From the NCBI GenBank assembly GCA_037623315.1, contig JBBJJH010000005.1, positions 104,932-168,931 of the forward strand: 64,000 nt of DNA. The letters are read 5' to 3'. Below, in pieces: positions 27,404 through 37,495 of this stretch (positions are counted from its first letter, which is position 1; every line of letters starts with the position of its first letter). The translations under genes and the position numbers were made by a program. Under the pieces are notes generated by a model that was not told the DNA's origin, ran no database searches, and saw only the letters and a list, made by a program, of their open reading frames with translations. The stretch is from Halanaerobiaceae bacterium ANBcell28. Lineage in GTDB: Bacteria; Bacillota; Halanaerobiia; Halanaerobiales; DTU029.

Positions 27404-29035
27404 TTGAAAAAGTTTACTGTTGTTTTGGTGTTATTGGTCTTACTTATGCTAGTAAGTGCTAGCGCGATGGCGGATGATCTCTATGAGATCGATGTATTCA
27501 TAGCAGATGCTTTACCTGATTATCCTGGTTCTACAATAATTGGTGATATTATTAGGGAAGAAAGCGGTGTTAAACTTAACAGAGAATATTTAGTAGGTGA
27601 CCTGGAAACAAGAATTGGATTGATGATTGCAAGTGGTGACTATCCTGATATGGTCTATGCAGCTCATTTCTCCAGCAGGTTAATTGATAATGATGCATTT
27701 ATTCCATTACAAGATTTAATTGCAGAACACGCACCAAATATTCAAAAATATTATGCAACACATATGGAAGCCATTACACATGAGGATGGAAACATTTATG
27801 TACTACCTCAACAGGCGATTCCGTTTGGTGCAAGTGAAAGAAGATATCCTGCCCTTGGTTTCTATATTAACAAAAGAGTATTGGAAGATGCAGGTTATCC
27901 TGTAATAAAAACTCTTGATCAATACTTTGAGTTAATAGAAAACTATCAAAAAAATAATCCAACTTATAATGATCAAAGAACTATTGGTTATTTAACATTA
28001 TTTGATGATTGGAGAAGTTTTGCTACAACTAATGTGCCTCAGCATCTATTGGGCTATCCAAATGAGGGTGGATTTATTCCAGTTAAGGAAGGTAATGAAT
28101 TTGTAGTAAGACCATTTACTGGTAAAAATATAGAAAAATATTATTATCAAAAACTTAACGAAATGTATAATAAGGGTGTAGTTGATCCGGAAACATTTGT
28201 TGTTAATTATGATCAGTATTTAGAAAGATTAAGTTCTGGTCGTGTACTTGGTACATTTAATCAACACTGGCAACTAGAACAAGCTCAGAATCTATTGCTA
28301 AGAGAAGATCCAGATAGTATCATGATACCTTTACCTATAGTTTATGATGAAATTGTTGAAGAAAGACTACGTGATACTCCATATATACAGACTACACAGG
28401 GTATGGGAATTACAACTGCCTGTGAGGATCCTGTTGCAGCGATCAAATATCTAGACTATCTAATTGGTCAGCAAACATTGATCCAATGGGGTGTTGAGGG
28501 TGAACACTATGAAGTTGATGAAGATGGATTGTATTATCGTACAGAAGAACAATTAGCATTGTTTAGAGATCCTGACTGGTCTAGAGATGTATTTGGAAGA
28601 CATTATTTCTATAATCTATTCCCAAGTCTATATGGTGTAGATGAAAATGGAAATGCTTATTTACCAGATAGACAAGCAAGCCTAATCTATGACGCTGCTC
28701 AGGATACAGAAAAAGAAGTTATGGATGCTTATGGTGTTAGATCATTTACTGGCTTATTCAATGACCCAAGACCTTTAGAAGATGTACCATATTATCCTTT
28801 ATGGACTGTTACATTGGAAACTGGTTCTCCAGCACATGTTGATAGTACAAGAATGGGAGATATAGTACGTGAATTTGTACCAAGACTTGTTATGAGTAGT
28901 ACTGATGAATTTGAAGATACTTGGTCAGAATATGTAAATCGTGTTACTCCACTTCTGGAAAGACCAAGGCAAGCCTACCAAGAAGCTATAGACTGGAGAG
29001 TTGAAAACTGGGGTAGCCAAAGTAATAATGACTAA
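27404..29035 (+). CDS. Extracellular carbohydrate-binding protein of an ABC importer (LplA/YtcQ type)
   Basis: 543 aa. TTG start with GGGGGAG at 27392-27398. The signal peptide (about 1-23) ends ASAMADDL without a lipobox cysteine, so the protein is released or held non-covalently. Its large size and central DWRSF / YPNEGGFIPV region fit the family 1 binding proteins that work with LplB/LplC permeases for oligosaccharides. A palindromic operator precedes the gene and a stem-loop follows it, consistent with higher expression than the permeases. The sugar is unknown. Confidence 0.85.
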   Translation: MKKFTVVLVLLVLLMLVSASAMADDLYEIDVFIADALPDYPGSTIIGDIIREESGVKLNREYLVGDLETRIGLMIASGDYPDMVYAAHFSSRLIDNDAFIPLQDLIAEHAPNIQKYYATHMEAITHEDGNIYVLPQQAIPFGASERRYPALGFYINKRVLEDAGYPVIKTLDQYFELIENYQKNNPTYNDQRTIGYLTLFDDWRSFATTNVPQHLLGYPNEGGFIPVKEGNEFVVRPFTGKNIEKYYYQKLNEMYNKGVVDPETFVVNYDQYLERLSSGRVLGTFNQHWQLEQAQNLLLREDPDSIMIPLPIVYDEIVEERLRDTPYIQTTQGMGITTACEDPVAAIKYLDYLIGQQTLIQWGVEGEHYEVDEDGLYYRTEEQLALFRDPDWSRDVFGRHYFYNLFPSLYGVDENGNAYLPDRQASLIYDAAQDTEKEVMDAYGVRSFTGLFNDPRPLEDVPYYPLWTVTLETGSPAHVDSTRMGDIVREFVPRLVMSSTDEFEDTWSEYVNRVTPLLERPRQAYQEAIDWRVENWGSQSNND

Positions 29036-29096
29036 GTAAATAAATGAGTAATTAAGTAAGACATTAACTTATTATTTATAATTAATAGTATAAATT

Positions 29097-29123
29097 GGAG
29101 GGTACTGTGATTTAGTGCCCTCC
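29097..29123 (+). other. Stem-loop between binding protein and permease
   Basis: GGAGGGTACT (29097-29106) pairs with AGTGCCCTCC (29114-29123), one G-U pair, with no T tract. This is typical of a 3' mRNA stabiliser or partial attenuator that gives excess binding protein. Confidence 0.6.
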
Positions 29124-29155
29124 TCTAAATATTCTAGCAAGGGGGTCAGTAAATT

Positions 29156-30109
29156 GTGAGTGACAATCTTATAAGAAATACAGCTCTTATTCCAAAAGAA
29201 AGTGGTTTTTGGTATAAACTATGGAAACAACGAGCTTTAGTACTAATGTCATTACCTTTTATTATTTATGTTGTAATTTTTAGATATGTTCCTATCTGGG
29301 GTTGGATAATGGCATTTCAAAATTGGATGCCTGCTAGAGGTATTTTAGGTTCAGCTTGGGTTGGATTAGATAATTTCAGGATGTTATTTGAAGATCCTAT
29401 TTTTTATCAAGTTTTTCGTAATACTTTAGCCATGAATTTTATTAAGCTTTTTGCAGGTATGTTTTTTTCTATTTTACTTGCATTAACTTTAAATGAGGTT
29501 AGAAACTTAACATTTAAAAGAATTACTCAGACTATTTCATATTTACCGTATTTTATTTCATGGGTAGTTGGCGCTAATTTAGTTATTGCTATGCTATCTA
29601 CTGATGGTGGAATCATAAATGATATTTTATTAGCTTTAAATATTATAGAAAGCCCTATCATGTTTATGGGTAAACCTGAACTTTTTTGGTGGATTGTGGG
29701 TGGGTCCCACGTCTGGAAAGAAGTAGGTTTTGGTGCTATTCTTTATCTGGCAGCTATGACAGCAATTAATCCTGCCTTATATGAGGCAGCCACTATTGAT
29801 GGAGCTAGCCGACTCCAGAGAATTCGATATATAACATTACCTGGAATCAAGAATGTTATTATTATTCTTTTAATAATAAATATAGGGATGGTAATGCAAC
29901 AGGGTTTTGAACAAATATATTTATTAAGCAATCAGAGAGTTATAGAGTATTCAAGAATTTTTACGATTTTTGAACTAGATTATGGAATTAGAATGATGAG
30001 ATATTCTTTTACAACAGCAGTTGGTATCTTTAGAAGTTTAGTAAGTATTATACTGGTGTTTGCTGCAAATTATGTAGCTAAACGTATGAATCAGGAAAGG
30101 CTATTTTAG
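29156..30109 (+). CDS. Sugar ABC transporter permease, LplB type
   Basis: 317 aa, six membrane helices. GTG start with AAGGGGG 10 nt upstream. The ATPase-contact EAA loop is YEAATIDGASRLQRIRYITL, near residue 205. Opening VLMSLPFIIYVVIFRYVPI and GWIMAFQNW match the LplB/YtcP-partner group. It forms a heterodimeric membrane channel with the next gene's product. The operon has no ATPase, so a shared MsmX-type ATPase encoded elsewhere is expected. Confidence 0.9.
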   Translation: MSDNLIRNTALIPKESGFWYKLWKQRALVLMSLPFIIYVVIFRYVPIWGWIMAFQNWMPARGILGSAWVGLDNFRMLFEDPIFYQVFRNTLAMNFIKLFAGMFFSILLALTLNEVRNLTFKRITQTISYLPYFISWVVGANLVIAMLSTDGGIINDILLALNIIESPIMFMGKPELFWWIVGGSHVWKEVGFGAILYLAAMTAINPALYEAATIDGASRLQRIRYITLPGIKNVIIILLIINIGMVMQQGFEQIYLLSNQRVIEYSRIFTIFELDYGIRMMRYSFTTAVGIFRSLVSIILVFAANYVAKRMNQERLF

Positions 30110-30119
30110 GGGTGATAAA

Positions 30120-31022
30120 ATGTTATTTAAACGAAAAAGAAAATTAGAAGATATTTTACTTGATACATTTGTATACTCATCTCTTATATTTTTAATAATT
30201 GTAACTCTATATCCTTTTTTAAATACACTTGCTGTTTCTCTTAATGAAGGCCTTGATAGTATTAGAGGTGGTATATATCTTTGGCCTCGAAAGTTTACTC
30301 TTGATAATTATCGTATTATGTTAACAAGAACTTCTACCTTTCGAGCTGCTGGAGTATCTGTGGCACGTACAGTAATTACTACAGTCTTTGGTACTTTTTT
30401 TACCGCGATGCTGGCTTATGTTATTAGTAGAAAAGATTTTGTTTTAAGGAAATTTGTATCGATGATTTACATATTAACAATGTATGTTAATGGTGGTTTA
30501 ATACCGACCTACTTTCTTTATCGGAATTTGGGTTTAACCAATAATTTTTGGGTATATGTTTTACCTGGTCTTGTCCACGCTTTTAATCTAATAATTATTA
30601 GAACATATATACAGGATTTACCTGAAAGTCTTATTGAGTCAGCAAAAATGGATGGAGCTGGAGAATTTACAGTCTTTATGCGTATTATTTTACCATTATG
30701 CAAGCCGGTGCTGGCGACAGTTGCTATATTTACTGCAGTTTTTCACTGGAACGCCTGGTTTGATGTCTTTCTTTACAATCCGTCAAACCCAGCTTTAAGC
30801 ACACTTTCATATGAATTGCAGAAAATACTTGCAACAGCACAATCTATGACCGGATCTATGGAACAGGCAATGGCTCGTGCTGCAGCAGGTACAAATCAAA
30901 TTACACCTAGAGCTATTAGAGCTACTATGACGATTATTGTTACTGTGCCTATAGCTGTAATTTATCCTTTCTTGCAAAAATACTTCGTTCATGGATTGAC
31001 TCTAGGTGGCGTAAAAGAGTAA
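30120..31022 (+). CDS. Sugar ABC transporter permease, LplC/YtcP type
   Basis: 300 aa, six helices. The EAA loop reads ESAKMDGAGEFTVFMRIILP. It ends LQKYFVHGLTLGGVKE, the usual LplC/YtcP C-terminus. AGGGGTG precedes ATG 30120, 10 bp after the first permease gene. Together with the binding protein it imports an oligosaccharide. The YesM/YesN pair encoded just downstream is the usual regulator of this importer class. Confidence 0.9.
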   Translation: MLFKRKRKLEDILLDTFVYSSLIFLIIVTLYPFLNTLAVSLNEGLDSIRGGIYLWPRKFTLDNYRIMLTRTSTFRAAGVSVARTVITTVFGTFFTAMLAYVISRKDFVLRKFVSMIYILTMYVNGGLIPTYFLYRNLGLTNNFWVYVLPGLVHAFNLIIIRTYIQDLPESLIESAKMDGAGEFTVFMRIILPLCKPVLATVAIFTAVFHWNAWFDVFLYNPSNPALSTLSYELQKILATAQSMTGSMEQAMARAAAGTNQITPRAIRATMTIIVTVPIAVIYPFLQKYFVHGLTLGGVKE

Positions 31023-31089
31023 AGCTTGAATTTTAAAAAAATTAACATATTGAAAATTATAGAGGTATTTGCTATAATTAGATTAAATA

Positions 31090-31118
31090 GTCCCCTTTTA
31101 AGTGTTTTTTAAGGGGAC
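31090..31118 (+). terminator. Stem-loop after the importer operon
   Basis: GTCCCCTT (31090-31097) pairs with AAGGGGAC (31111-31118). The T-rich stretch (ATATTTTACTTTTT) is slightly removed from the stem, so it is a modest terminator. Confidence 0.55.
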
Positions 31119-31246
31119 ATATTTTACTTTTTATTATAATTTTTTTGACAATAATATTTTTTTCAGTTTTTTCATAATTAATTGATTTAAAAAAAAATTA
31201 GCTGCCTGCTTTCGTACTAATCTCACTTTCTAGATAGGAGCTTATC

Positions 31247-32989
31247 ATGATAAATATGAATTTTCTAAATGATATGAAAGTAAAACATAAGTTATATCTT
31301 GTATATATTTTTTGTGTAGTAGCTCCCATAATTATAATAAATCTTATATTTTATTTAAATATGGCTTCAAATGTTAAAGAAATACATATTAACTACTATA
31401 CTTCATCTGCACAAAGGATTGCAGCATTGATTGAAAAAGATTTAAATTTTTTAATATCACAAGCTAATAAAATATATCTAGATCAAAAATTATATGAGAT
31501 GTTAGATGTTGAATATGGAAGAGACTTAGACTATGTAGAAACATATTTTGACTATTTTATGTCTTACTTTTACTTACATGGTGAATCATATCATCAAATT
31601 AATAATATGAGAGTATATACTGATAATCCAGGTGTTTTAAATTCAGGGGTCGTCCGAAGGATAGATAAGCAGCTTATAAATGAAAATTGGTTTCAAAGGG
31701 TAATAGATTCTCCTAATAAAATACATATTGTATATGAAGAAAGTGAAAATAGACGGGATAATACAGTTGTAACTCCTATATCAATCATTCAAGTTTTAGA
31801 TCAATATCAGGGAATCGACCGTTACTCTAAAATTTTGAAAATAGAAATCAACAGCAGAAATATCATGGAAATCATTAGCACAGAAAATATAAGGGGCAAC
31901 GTGTTTTTATTATATGATGGAAATCGCTTATTATTTACTGATAACAATGTAATGAACAATAAAGATGTAACTTCTTTCTTAAATGCTAGCAAAGATAGAC
32001 TTATAAAGAATAGAATAAATGACAATTTAAAATGGGATATAGTGATTGTCATGAATAATGATGATTTACAAATAGCTTTACAAGAGCCAAGAAATAGTAT
32101 TATTCTTCTTACTTTAGCAAGTCTCTTTTTATCTTCATTTGTTCTAATATTAATTTATCGTTCATTTTATCTTAGATTAAATTCCTTATCACAGCATGTT
32201 AGGAGCATGGACCAGGATGACTTTGACAAACAATTTATTGGTTCACAGGGTAAAGATGAAATTGGAAATTTGATTAATGCATTTAATAGAATGGTTAGAA
32301 AGATAAAGGTATTAATTACAGATGTTTATGAGGCTAAATTAGAACAATCAGAGATTGAGTTAGAAAAGAAACAGGCAGAGGTAAATGCTTTACAAAGTCA
32401 AATGAATCCTCATTTTTTGTTTAATACTTTGGAATCAATTAGGATGAGATCACTGGAAAAAAAAGAAGTAGAAACCGCTGAAGTTATAAAATATTTGGCT
32501 CGTTCATTTCGTAGAATCATCAGTTATAAACAGGAATGGATATCAGTAGCAGAAGAATTGCAGTATATAGAAGAATTTCTTAAGATTCAAAAGTATCGTT
32601 TTGATAGTGAATTTGAGTATTTTTTAGATATAGATTCCCAAGTACTAAATCTTAGAATCCCAAAGTTAATAATACAACCATTTATCGAAAATGCCTGCAT
32701 CCATGGTATAGGTGGTATTGAAGGGAATGGAGAATTATATCTAAAATTGGAATTAATAGATGATAAATTGAAGTGTATTATTAAAGACAATGGGATAGGT
32801 ATAGAAGAAGATAAGTTAGAACAAATATATGATATCATTAAGCTGAAAGAGGAAAGATATAATATTGGAATTCAAAATGTCTATAAAAGATTAGAATTAT
32901 ATTATGGTAAAAACTTTGAGTTTAAAATAGATAGTAAAAAAGGACAGGGTACTGTTATAATTCTAAAAATTCCCAGGGGGCTAATTTAA
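31247..32989 (+). CDS. Sensor histidine kinase, YesM type
   Basis: 580 aa. TM1 is at about 19-40 and TM2 at about 280-300, with an extracellular sensor of roughly 240 residues between. A HAMP domain (about 300-355) and coiled coil (EIELEKKQAEVNALQSQ) follow, then the phospho-acceptor motif SQMNPHFLFNTLESIR of the His_kinase family and a HATPase domain (DNGIGIEEDKLEQIY). TAGGAG precedes ATG 31247. Its stop overlaps the start of the regulator by one base (TAATG). It probably senses an oligosaccharide or its binding protein outside the cell and controls the adjacent importer. Confidence 0.92.
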   Translation: MINMNFLNDMKVKHKLYLVYIFCVVAPIIIINLIFYLNMASNVKEIHINYYTSSAQRIAALIEKDLNFLISQANKIYLDQKLYEMLDVEYGRDLDYVETYFDYFMSYFYLHGESYHQINNMRVYTDNPGVLNSGVVRRIDKQLINENWFQRVIDSPNKIHIVYEESENRRDNTVVTPISIIQVLDQYQGIDRYSKILKIEINSRNIMEIISTENIRGNVFLLYDGNRLLFTDNNVMNNKDVTSFLNASKDRLIKNRINDNLKWDIVIVMNNDDLQIALQEPRNSIILLTLASLFLSSFVLILIYRSFYLRLNSLSQHVRSMDQDDFDKQFIGSQGKDEIGNLINAFNRMVRKIKVLITDVYEAKLEQSEIELEKKQAEVNALQSQMNPHFLFNTLESIRMRSLEKKEVETAEVIKYLARSFRRIISYKQEWISVAEELQYIEEFLKIQKYRFDSEFEYFLDIDSQVLNLRIPKLIIQPFIENACIHGIGGIEGNGELYLKLELIDDKLKCIIKDNGIGIEEDKLEQIYDIIKLKEERYNIGIQNVYKRLELYYGKNFEFKIDSKKGQGTVIILKIPRGLI

Positions 32990-34071
32990 TGTATAAAGTA
33001 ATGATTGTTGACGATGAACCTAATATTAGAAGAGGATTACCGTATCTTATTGACTGGGAAGAGTGTAATTTTCGTATCGTATCGGTAGCCAAGAATGGTA
33101 GAGACGCTATCGAAAAATTGAGTTTAACTTATCCAGATATAATTATTACCGACATTACTATGCCTGGTATGAGTGGCTTGGATTTAATAAAGCATGTAAG
33201 AGGAAGTCTTAATGATAAAAATATGGGATTTATTATTTTAAGTGGTTATAATGATTTTGAATATGCTAAAGAGGCAATAAAATATAATGTACAGAGTTAT
33301 CTTTTAAAACCTATAGATGAAAAAGAATTATTAAAAATACTATCACAATTAAAACACAAACTATCAGGTGGGAGTTATGAGTTCTTTTATAACAGGCCTG
33401 TAAAAAAATTTGATGATGATTTTAGTGAGTTAAAAGAGTTTAATAGCCTAGTTAATCATATAGAAGCTAATGATCATAAAAAAATAGAAGCTACTTTAAG
33501 AGATATATTTGATTATTTCAATAAAGTTATGCTTCATCCTAATATTATCAAAATCCATTTAGATAACTTCTTTATTAATATTTCTAAAATAATCAATCTT
33601 ATGGGAGGAGATATTACTTCTCTAATGCAGAAACTGAATATTTTAGAAATTGATTTTGCAAAAAGTAATTTAATTAAATTAAGAAGTATTTTAGAAGAGT
33701 TTTCTTTAAACAGTACTTTATATATTGCAGAGCTTAAAAGTAATTCAGGAATTATAAATAAAGTTAAGCAGTATATAAAAAGAAATTACTATAAAAATAT
33801 TAAGTTAAAGGATATTGCTGAAGACTTTTATATAAATCCAGCCTATTTAGGGCGATTGTTTAAAAAAGAAACCGGTTTTACTTATTGTGATTATCTTAAT
33901 AAAATTCGCCTGCAATATGCAAAACAACTTTTAGAAAGAACGGATTTGCATATCTATCAAATAGCAGATAAGGTAGGATATAAAAATTCTGATTATTTTA
34001 TAATAAAATTTAAAGAATGTGAGAACTGTACACCACTTGAATATAAAAATAAGCAATCTAGTTTATGTTGA
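32989..34071 (+). CDS. Response regulator with AraC-type DNA-binding domain, YesN type
   Basis: 360 aa. Receiver domain 1 to about 120: acidic DDEP (9-12), phospho-acceptor Asp in IIITDITMPGMSG, switch Ser in LSGYNDF and Lys in LLKPIDE. A linker region follows, then a C-terminal AraC/XylS domain (about 260-355) with two helix-turn-helices, DIAEDFYINPAYLGRLFKKE and QIADKVGYKNSDYFIIKFKE. The partner kinase is encoded immediately upstream with overlapping stop and start. It probably activates the upstream sugar transporter. Confidence 0.93.
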   Translation: MYKVMIVDDEPNIRRGLPYLIDWEECNFRIVSVAKNGRDAIEKLSLTYPDIIITDITMPGMSGLDLIKHVRGSLNDKNMGFIILSGYNDFEYAKEAIKYNVQSYLLKPIDEKELLKILSQLKHKLSGGSYEFFYNRPVKKFDDDFSELKEFNSLVNHIEANDHKKIEATLRDIFDYFNKVMLHPNIIKIHLDNFFINISKIINLMGGDITSLMQKLNILEIDFAKSNLIKLRSILEEFSLNSTLYIAELKSNSGIINKVKQYIKRNYYKNIKLKDIAEDFYINPAYLGRLFKKETGFTYCDYLNKIRLQYAKQLLERTDLHIYQIADKVGYKNSDYFIIKFKECENCTPLEYKNKQSSLC

Positions 34072-34233
34072 CAATAAGCGTTTGAATATATATAATTATT
34101 AACGAGATAAAAAATAAATAGAAAAATTATCTTGAGTTATAATATTATCAGTAAAGTATTTTTATATGATCTTCAAAAGAGATTTATATAATAAAAATAT
34201 TAAAACTGATATTGATAATTTTCCTAAAAGTAA

Positions 34234-34461
<228 letters not shown>

Positions 34462-34490
34462 AAATATTACTTAATATAATTATATTAAAT

Positions 34491-34519
34491 AAAGAAACCG
34501 GAACTTGTCTGGTTTCTTT
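34491..34519 (+). terminator. Hairpin after the ferredoxin gene
   Basis: AAAGAAACC (34491-34499) pairs with GGTTTCTTT (34511-34519). The T run is short, but the placement suits a terminator. Confidence 0.65.
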
Positions 34520-34663
34520 ATTAGTATAAAGTGAGTTAAGAAAAAATACTTTGACAGCTTCCCTTATATTAGACTAATTTTTCATAGAAACTTTTTTACC
34601 GAATTATTCATCTCAAGTATGAAACTATTGATAATGGGTAAATTATTAATGGAGGTGAAAAGG

Positions 34664-34813
34664 ATGATTGACGTCTATTGTGGTGTGAAGGAATGTAAAA
34701 ATTTCGATAATGGATTTTGTTCTCTTGAAAATTTACATATTTCTAAAAATAATGAAGAACCCACTCATACTGAAGAAACTAATTGTATGAGTTTTGAATC
34801 AAAAGTAATGTAA
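34664..34813 (+). CDS. DUF1540 small cysteine-rich protein
   Basis: 49 aa from ATG 34664, with GGAGGTG at 34651-34657; the longer open frame from 34619 lacks a ribosome site. The pattern CGVKECKNFDNGFCSLENLHI followed by ETNCMSF fits DUF1540, with four cysteines likely to bind a metal. Members are common in anaerobic Firmicutes and have no established function. It lies 34 bp before ldh and may share its transcript. Confidence 0.75.
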   Translation: MIDVYCGVKECKNFDNGFCSLENLHISKNNEEPTHTEETNCMSFESKVM

Positions 34814-34847
34814 GACTGAATTAGATATCTTATAGGGGAGGGCAGAA

Positions 34848-35789
34848 ATGAAAAATAAGATTGTTATAGTAGGTGCAGGCTTAGTTGGTGCTACTAGTGC
34901 TTATGCGATTATGAATTTGGGTTTGGCTTCAGAAATAGTTTTAATTGATTTAGATAATGAGAGGGCAGAAGGTGAAGCCATGGATCTCAATCATGGAGCA
35001 GCCTTTGTAAAACCTGTTCGAATAAAAAGTGGGAATTATGAGGATTGTAAAGATGCCCGATTAATAATCATTTCTGCTGGAGCTAATCAAAAACCTGGAG
35101 AAACACGTTTGGATTTAGTAAAGAAAAATACTGAAATATTTAAGAACATAATACCTGAAATAAGAAAATATACTCAAGATGCTATCTTATTGGTAGTTAC
35201 CAACCCAGTTGATGTTTTAACTTATGTGACTAAGAAAATTTCAGGCTTTCCGACTAATCAGGTTATAGGTTCAGGTACAGTTTTAGATACTTCTAGGTTT
35301 CGTTATCTTTTGAGTGATCATTGCAAAATAAGTCCTCAAAATATTCATGCCTATATATTAGGAGAACATGGTGATCATGAAGTGACTGCCTGGAGTCTAA
35401 CTACTGTTGCTGGAGTAAAATTTGAGGATTACTGTGTTTTATGTGATAATGATTGTGTTAATAGTGATTTTAAAGATGAAATGTCAGGAAAAGTAAGAAA
35501 TGCAGCATATGAGATTATTGACAAAAAAGGAGCTACTTATTATGCTGTTGGACTAGCAGTTGCGCGTATAGTTGAGGGTATTTTTAGAGATGAAAATACT
35601 ATTATGACTGTATCTACATGCCTTGACGGAGAATATGGTTTCGACAATGTTGCCCTTAGTCTGCCTTCTATAGTTGGAAGACATGGTATAAAACAGATAT
35701 TAACTTTAGACCTAAGTCAAGAAGAAGAAGAAAAGTTAAAAGAGGCAGCTTTAGTTTTGCAAGATATAATAAAAGATCTACCTATATAG
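34848..35789 (+). CDS. ldh: L-lactate dehydrogenase
   Basis: 313 aa. Rossmann motif VGAGLVGATSAYAI, NAD-specific Asp in VLIDLD, substrate loop with GANQKPGETRLDLV (the Gln favours pyruvate over oxaloacetate, hence LDH and not MDH), Arg in LDTSRFRYLL, and catalytic His in GEHGDHEV. The last motif has His where most LDHs have Ser (GEHGDSEV). It reduces pyruvate to L-lactate, regenerating NAD+ in fermentation. GGGGAGGG precedes the ATG. The larA-family gene in the same window could racemise its product. Confidence 0.93.
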   Translation: MKNKIVIVGAGLVGATSAYAIMNLGLASEIVLIDLDNERAEGEAMDLNHGAAFVKPVRIKSGNYEDCKDARLIIISAGANQKPGETRLDLVKKNTEIFKNIIPEIRKYTQDAILLVVTNPVDVLTYVTKKISGFPTNQVIGSGTVLDTSRFRYLLSDHCKISPQNIHAYILGEHGDHEVTAWSLTTVAGVKFEDYCVLCDNDCVNSDFKDEMSGKVRNAAYEIIDKKGATYYAVGLAVARIVEGIFRDENTIMTVSTCLDGEYGFDNVALSLPSIVGRHGIKQILTLDLSQEEEEKLKEAALVLQDIIKDLPI

Positions 35790-35856
35790 GAATAAAAAAA
35801 CTAGTGTATAATACTTAAATTTTTTTAAAACATCTTAGGAATATAAAAAAGGATAA

Positions 35857-35937
35857 AAAAGCAGGATTTTACTCTTAGTTAAAGAATCTTAATAAGAGAA
35901 GTTCTGCTTTTCAAATAAATTTATTTAATTTGAAAAG
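35857..35937 (+). other. Two overlapping hairpins between ldh and glyA
   Basis: AAAAGCAG (35857-35864) pairs with CTGCTTTT (35904-35911), enclosing inner CTCTTA/TAAGAG. CTTTTCAAAT (35907-35916) pairs with ATTTGAAAAG (35928-35937). They share CTTTT, so only one can form at a time. It may be a terminator or an attenuator before glyA; no known riboswitch consensus was recognised. Confidence 0.45.
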
Positions 35938-36065
35938 AAGTATTGTAAGTTCTAAACTTAGCTTGTATTAATCCTAATATTAACTTTTAGACTTAGATGT
36001 ATAACTAAGAAAAGTTATTAGCTATGAGCAAGTAAGAGAGATATTTTATAAGGAGTTGAATAAGT

Positions 36066-37295
36066 ATGTCATTTTTAGAAAAAGTAGATCCAGAGATTTT
36101 AAGTTTAATTAAAGAAGAAGAAGATAGGCAGAGAAGGAATATAGAATTAATCGCCTCTGAAAACTTTGTAAGCGATGCTGTTATGGAAGCAGCAGGTTCC
36201 TGTCTAACTAACAAGTATGCAGAGGGATACCCAGCAAAAAGATATTATGGTGGATGTGAGATAGTTGATAAGGTAGAGAATTTAGCTATAGAAAGGGCTA
36301 AAAAGATCTTTGATGCCGAACATGTTAATGTTCAGCCTCACTCAGGTTCTCAAGCTAATCAAGCAGTATATTTTGCAATGGTTCCTCAGGGTGGGACAAT
36401 CTTGGCTATGGATTTGACGCATGGTGGTCATTTAACTCACGGTAGTGCTGTAAATTTGTCAGGAAAATATTTTAATTTTGTTCATTATGGTGTAAGAAAA
36501 GAAGATGAGACGATTGATTTTGATCAGGTAGCAAAACTGGCAAAAGAACATAAGCCAAAACTTATTGTTGCCGGAGCTAGTGCTTATCCTGGCATAATTG
36601 ATTTTGATAAGTTTCGTCAAATAGCTGATGAAAACGATGCTTTATTTATGGTTGACATGGCTCATATTGCTGGTTTAGTAGCAGCAAAATTACATCCTAA
36701 TCCTGTTCCTGTAGCAGACTTTGTTACTACTACAACTCATAAAACACTAAGAGGAACTAGAGGTGGTATGATAATCTGTAAAGAAGAATATGGGAAAGCT
36801 ATTAATAAGGCTATTTTCCCTGGTCTACAGGGTGGTCCATTAATGCATATTATAGCAGCTAAGGCAGTTGCCTTTAAAGAGGCTTTAAGCGATGACTTTA
36901 TAGAATATCAAAAACAAATAATTAAAAATGCCGAAGTACTGTCTGAGGAATTAAAAGCAAATGATTTCAGATTGGTTTCTGGTGGGACCGAAAATCATTT
37001 GATGCTGATTGACCTGACAAATAAAGAGATTACTGGGAAAGAAGCAGAAGCTGTTCTTGACCAGGTAGGTATTACTGTAAATAAAAATACTATACCTTTT
37101 GAAACAAGAAGTCCTTTTGTAACAAGTGGTATTAGAATAGGTACTCCTGCTGTTACCAGTAAAGGGATGAAAGAAAAAGAAATGAAATTAATTGCAGAGT
37201 ATATCACAGAGACTCTGGCAAATATTAATAACGAAGAGGAATTATCAAAGATACGAGAGAAAGTATATGAATTATCCTTAAGCTTTGATAAGTAA
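36066..37295 (+). CDS. glyA: Serine hydroxymethyltransferase
   Basis: 409 aa, standard length. The PLP lysine lies in [16 protein letters not shown]. Other landmarks are [41 protein letters not shown] and [11 protein letters not shown]. It converts serine and tetrahydrofolate to glycine and methylene-THF in the cytoplasm, feeding one-carbon metabolism. AAGGAG lies 10 nt before ATG 36066. It follows a spacer with overlapping hairpins that might regulate it. Confidence 0.97.
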   Translation: MSFLEKVDPEILSLIKEEEDRQRRNIELIASENFVSDAVMEAAGSCLTNKYAEGYPAKRYYGGCEIVDKVENLAIERAKKIFDAEHVNVQPHSGSQANQAVYFAMVPQGGTILAMDLTHGGHLTHGSAVNLSGKYFNFVHYGVRKEDETIDFDQVAKLAKEHKPKLIVAGASAYPGIIDFDKFRQIADENDALFMVDMAHIAGLVAAKLHPNPVPVADFVTTTTHKTLRGTRGGMIICKEEYGKAINKAIFPGLQGGPLMHIIAAKAVAFKEALSDDFIEYQKQIIKNAEVLSEELKANDFRLVSGGTENHLMLIDLTNKEITGKEAEAVLDQVGITVNKNTIPFETRSPFVTSGIRIGTPAVTSKGMKEKEMKLIAEYITETLANINNEEELSKIREKVYELSLSFDK

Positions 37296-37357
37296 GTTTC
37301 GACTAGTCTAAAAATATTTACGTCAGCAAAAACTTTGATGAGGGCTTTTTAAAAAAA

Positions 37358-37423
37358 CAACTTTCGTAGCTAATTTATTAATAATGATAAATATTTTTAG
37401 ATATTAAATAGCTGCGAAAGTTG
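37358..37423 (+). other. Long hairpin downstream of glyA
   Basis: CAACTTTCG (37358-37366) pairs with CGAAAGTTG (37415-37423), with TAGCT/AGCTG continuing the stem, around a 45-nt AT-rich loop. No T tract follows. It could stabilise the glyA mRNA or be a weak terminator. Confidence 0.4.
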
Positions 37424-37495
37424 CTTAAATTTGAATATAATATTTAATTGTAGTATAATAAGCTTAAAATTTACATAATAATGGAGGTTTATCTA

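Noticed and set aside
35790..36065. Riboswitch before glyA
   Set aside because: No THF, glycine, SAM or PLP-related consensus was recognised; only two overlapping hairpins.
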